Positions 37,637 through 38,422 of a DNA stretch of 38,422 bases are shown in pieces. Positions within the stretch are counted from its first letter, which is position 1, and each line of letters begins with the position of its first letter. The translations under genes were made by a program, and so were the position numbers. This DNA comes from Rhizobiales bacterium 32-66-11. Lineage in GTDB: Bacteria; Pseudomonadota; Alphaproteobacteria; Rhizobiales; Xanthobacteraceae. The stretch is from positions 1-38,422 of the forward strand of contig NCEH01000049.1 of the NCBI GenBank assembly GCA_002304505.1, written 5' to 3'. The notes under the pieces were generated by a model. That model saw only the letters and a list, made by a program, of their open reading frames with translations, was not told where the DNA came from and did no database searches.

Positions 37637-37787
37637 GGTCCGAATCGCGAAAGGGGTTGAAGTCAGGGACATCGCTCAAAGCCCCGCAGCTGTTGCAGCT
37701 TTGCCCAGGGATCGCGTCCAAAGTGTGACCCGGGCCGAGGGAGGCGCACGCACGGCGACAGGTGCGAGCCCGCCCGCGAAAACGACG

Positions 37788-37813
37788 GAGCCGGCGCCCG
37801 AAGGCACCGGCTC
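37788..37813 (-). other. stable UUCG-loop hairpin between pal and cpoB
   Basis: In the transcript (minus strand) GAGCCGGTGCC and GGCGCCGGCTC pair over 11 positions with one G-U pair around a TTCG tetraloop. This is a very stable RNA hairpin. There is only a short T-run some bases later, so it is more likely an mRNA processing or attenuation element than a full terminator. It lies 35 bases after the pal stop, so it could set the pal:cpoB ratio. Confidence 0.5.
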
Positions 37814-37847
37814 GGCCGAAGGGAGACCTGAAGGCTAAAGGCGCGGA

Positions 37848-38345
37848 TCAGGAACCGCCGGTGTTCAGCACCGTCACCGCGCGGCGGTTCTGCGACCAGC
37901 AGGAGATGTCGTTACACACCGCCACCGGGCGTTCCTTGCCGTAAGAGATGGTGCGCATGCGCGCCGGGTCGATGCCGCGCGAGGCGAGATAGTCGCGCAC
38001 GTTCTGGGCGCGGCGGGCGCCGAGGGCGATATTATATTCGCGGGTGCCGCGCTCGTCGGCATGGCCTTCGATGATGAAGGAATAGCGGCTGTATTGCTGC
38101 AGCCACTGGGCCTGGCGATCCAGCGTGGCACGCGCCTGGGCCGAAAGATCGGTCTGGTCGGTATCGAAGAACACCCGATCGCCCACCGCCACAACGAATT
38201 CCTGCGGCGAACCGGGAGGCCCACCGGCGCCGCCGGCACCGCCCGCCGCGTTCTGATCAGGATTATTGGCGCAGGCGGCCAGCGCCAGCGCGAACCCGAA
38301 TAGAGCGGCGAACCGGAAGCCGCGAGCAAAACCAAAGAAACGCAT
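37848..38345 (-). CDS. pal: peptidoglycan-associated lipoprotein Pal
   Basis: An outer-membrane lipoprotein of 165 residues that anchors the membrane to peptidoglycan in the Tol-Pal system. The signal peptide ends in the lipobox LAAC (Cys at about residue 25), followed by a Gly/Pro-rich linker and an OmpA-type domain: VFFDTDQTDLS, IIEGHADERGTREYN (peptidoglycan binding), LGARRAQNVRDYL and ISYGKERPV. Two C-terminal cysteines in AVCNDISCWSQNRRAV may form a disulfide. AAGGGAG precedes the ATG by 8 bases. tolB would be expected upstream, beyond the right edge; 38346-38422 shows no gene. Confidence 0.96.
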   Translation of the reverse strand: MRFFGFARGFRFAALFGFALALAACANNPDQNAAGGAGGAGGPPGSPQEFVVAVGDRVFFDTDQTDLSAQARATLDRQAQWLQQYSRYSFIIEGHADERGTREYNIALGARRAQNVRDYLASRGIDPARMRTISYGKERPVAVCNDISCWSQNRRAVTVLNTGGS

Positions 38346-38422
38346 TCCGGTGACTCCCTTCTCAACGCAAGCCGGAGACCTCGTGTAACAGCCGCTTTCT
38401 TAAGCGAAGGTTCCGCAGGCCC

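Overview
The window looks like chromosomal DNA from a GC-rich alphaproteobacterium, most likely of the order Hyphomicrobiales (Rhizobiales); a Xanthobacteraceae-like host is only a guess. The reasons are the bioBFDAZ operon with a FabH-like BioZ, the pal-cpoB-tilS-ftsH order, and high third-position GC in the core genes. No rRNA gene, tRNA gene, CRISPR array, insertion sequence or attachment site was recognised. A near-consensus promoter at the left edge fires leftward out of the window.

Layout. (1) 483-5905, plus strand: bioB-bioF-bioD-bioA-bioZ with stop/start overlaps at every junction, then a small cupin. This makes biotin from a pimeloyl-type thioester that BioZ probably builds. (2) 5909-12436: a divergent LysR regulator faces a probable operon of an HSL-fold hydrolase lacking its catalytic Ser and His, an RND adaptor and an RND pump, closed by a terminator. 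(3) 12513-31701, minus strand: a roughly 19-kb surface-polysaccharide locus. Read in its own direction it holds a glycosyltransferase with FD-x-x-[FY]YL-type repeats, rfbF, a small coupled ORF, rfbG, a NeuB-like synthase, an FkbM methyltransferase, a HAD phosphatase, a frameshifted FkbM methyltransferase, an SDR, a pyruvate-type ThDP enzyme, gtrA, gtrB, a GT-C-like membrane transferase, a Wzz-like protein, a large two-domain GT2 protein and a degenerate HAD-like protein. rfbH follows divergently on the plus strand (31986-33344). (4) 33508-38345, minus strand: ftsH, tilS, cpoB and pal, the usual cell-envelope and tRNA-modification block.

The most interesting reading is that region 3 makes a C-branched deoxysugar. 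RfbF, RfbG and RfbH lead to a CDP-3,6-dideoxy-4-ketohexose. The ThDP enzyme and SDR sit where YerE and YerF act in yersiniose synthesis, adding a two-carbon unit from pyruvate and reducing it. The same operon has a PEP-condensing NeuB-like enzyme without NeuA, two FkbM methyltransferases, and a Gtr-type A/B/C set that could attach a lipid-linked sugar on the periplasmic side. The gtr and wzz genes are clearly more AT-rich than their surroundings, so the locus looks like a mosaic. Several parts show decay or specialisation: a frameshift at a slippery T7 run, an apparent in-frame deletion in a GT2 domain, and HAD and hydrolase proteins with altered active sites.
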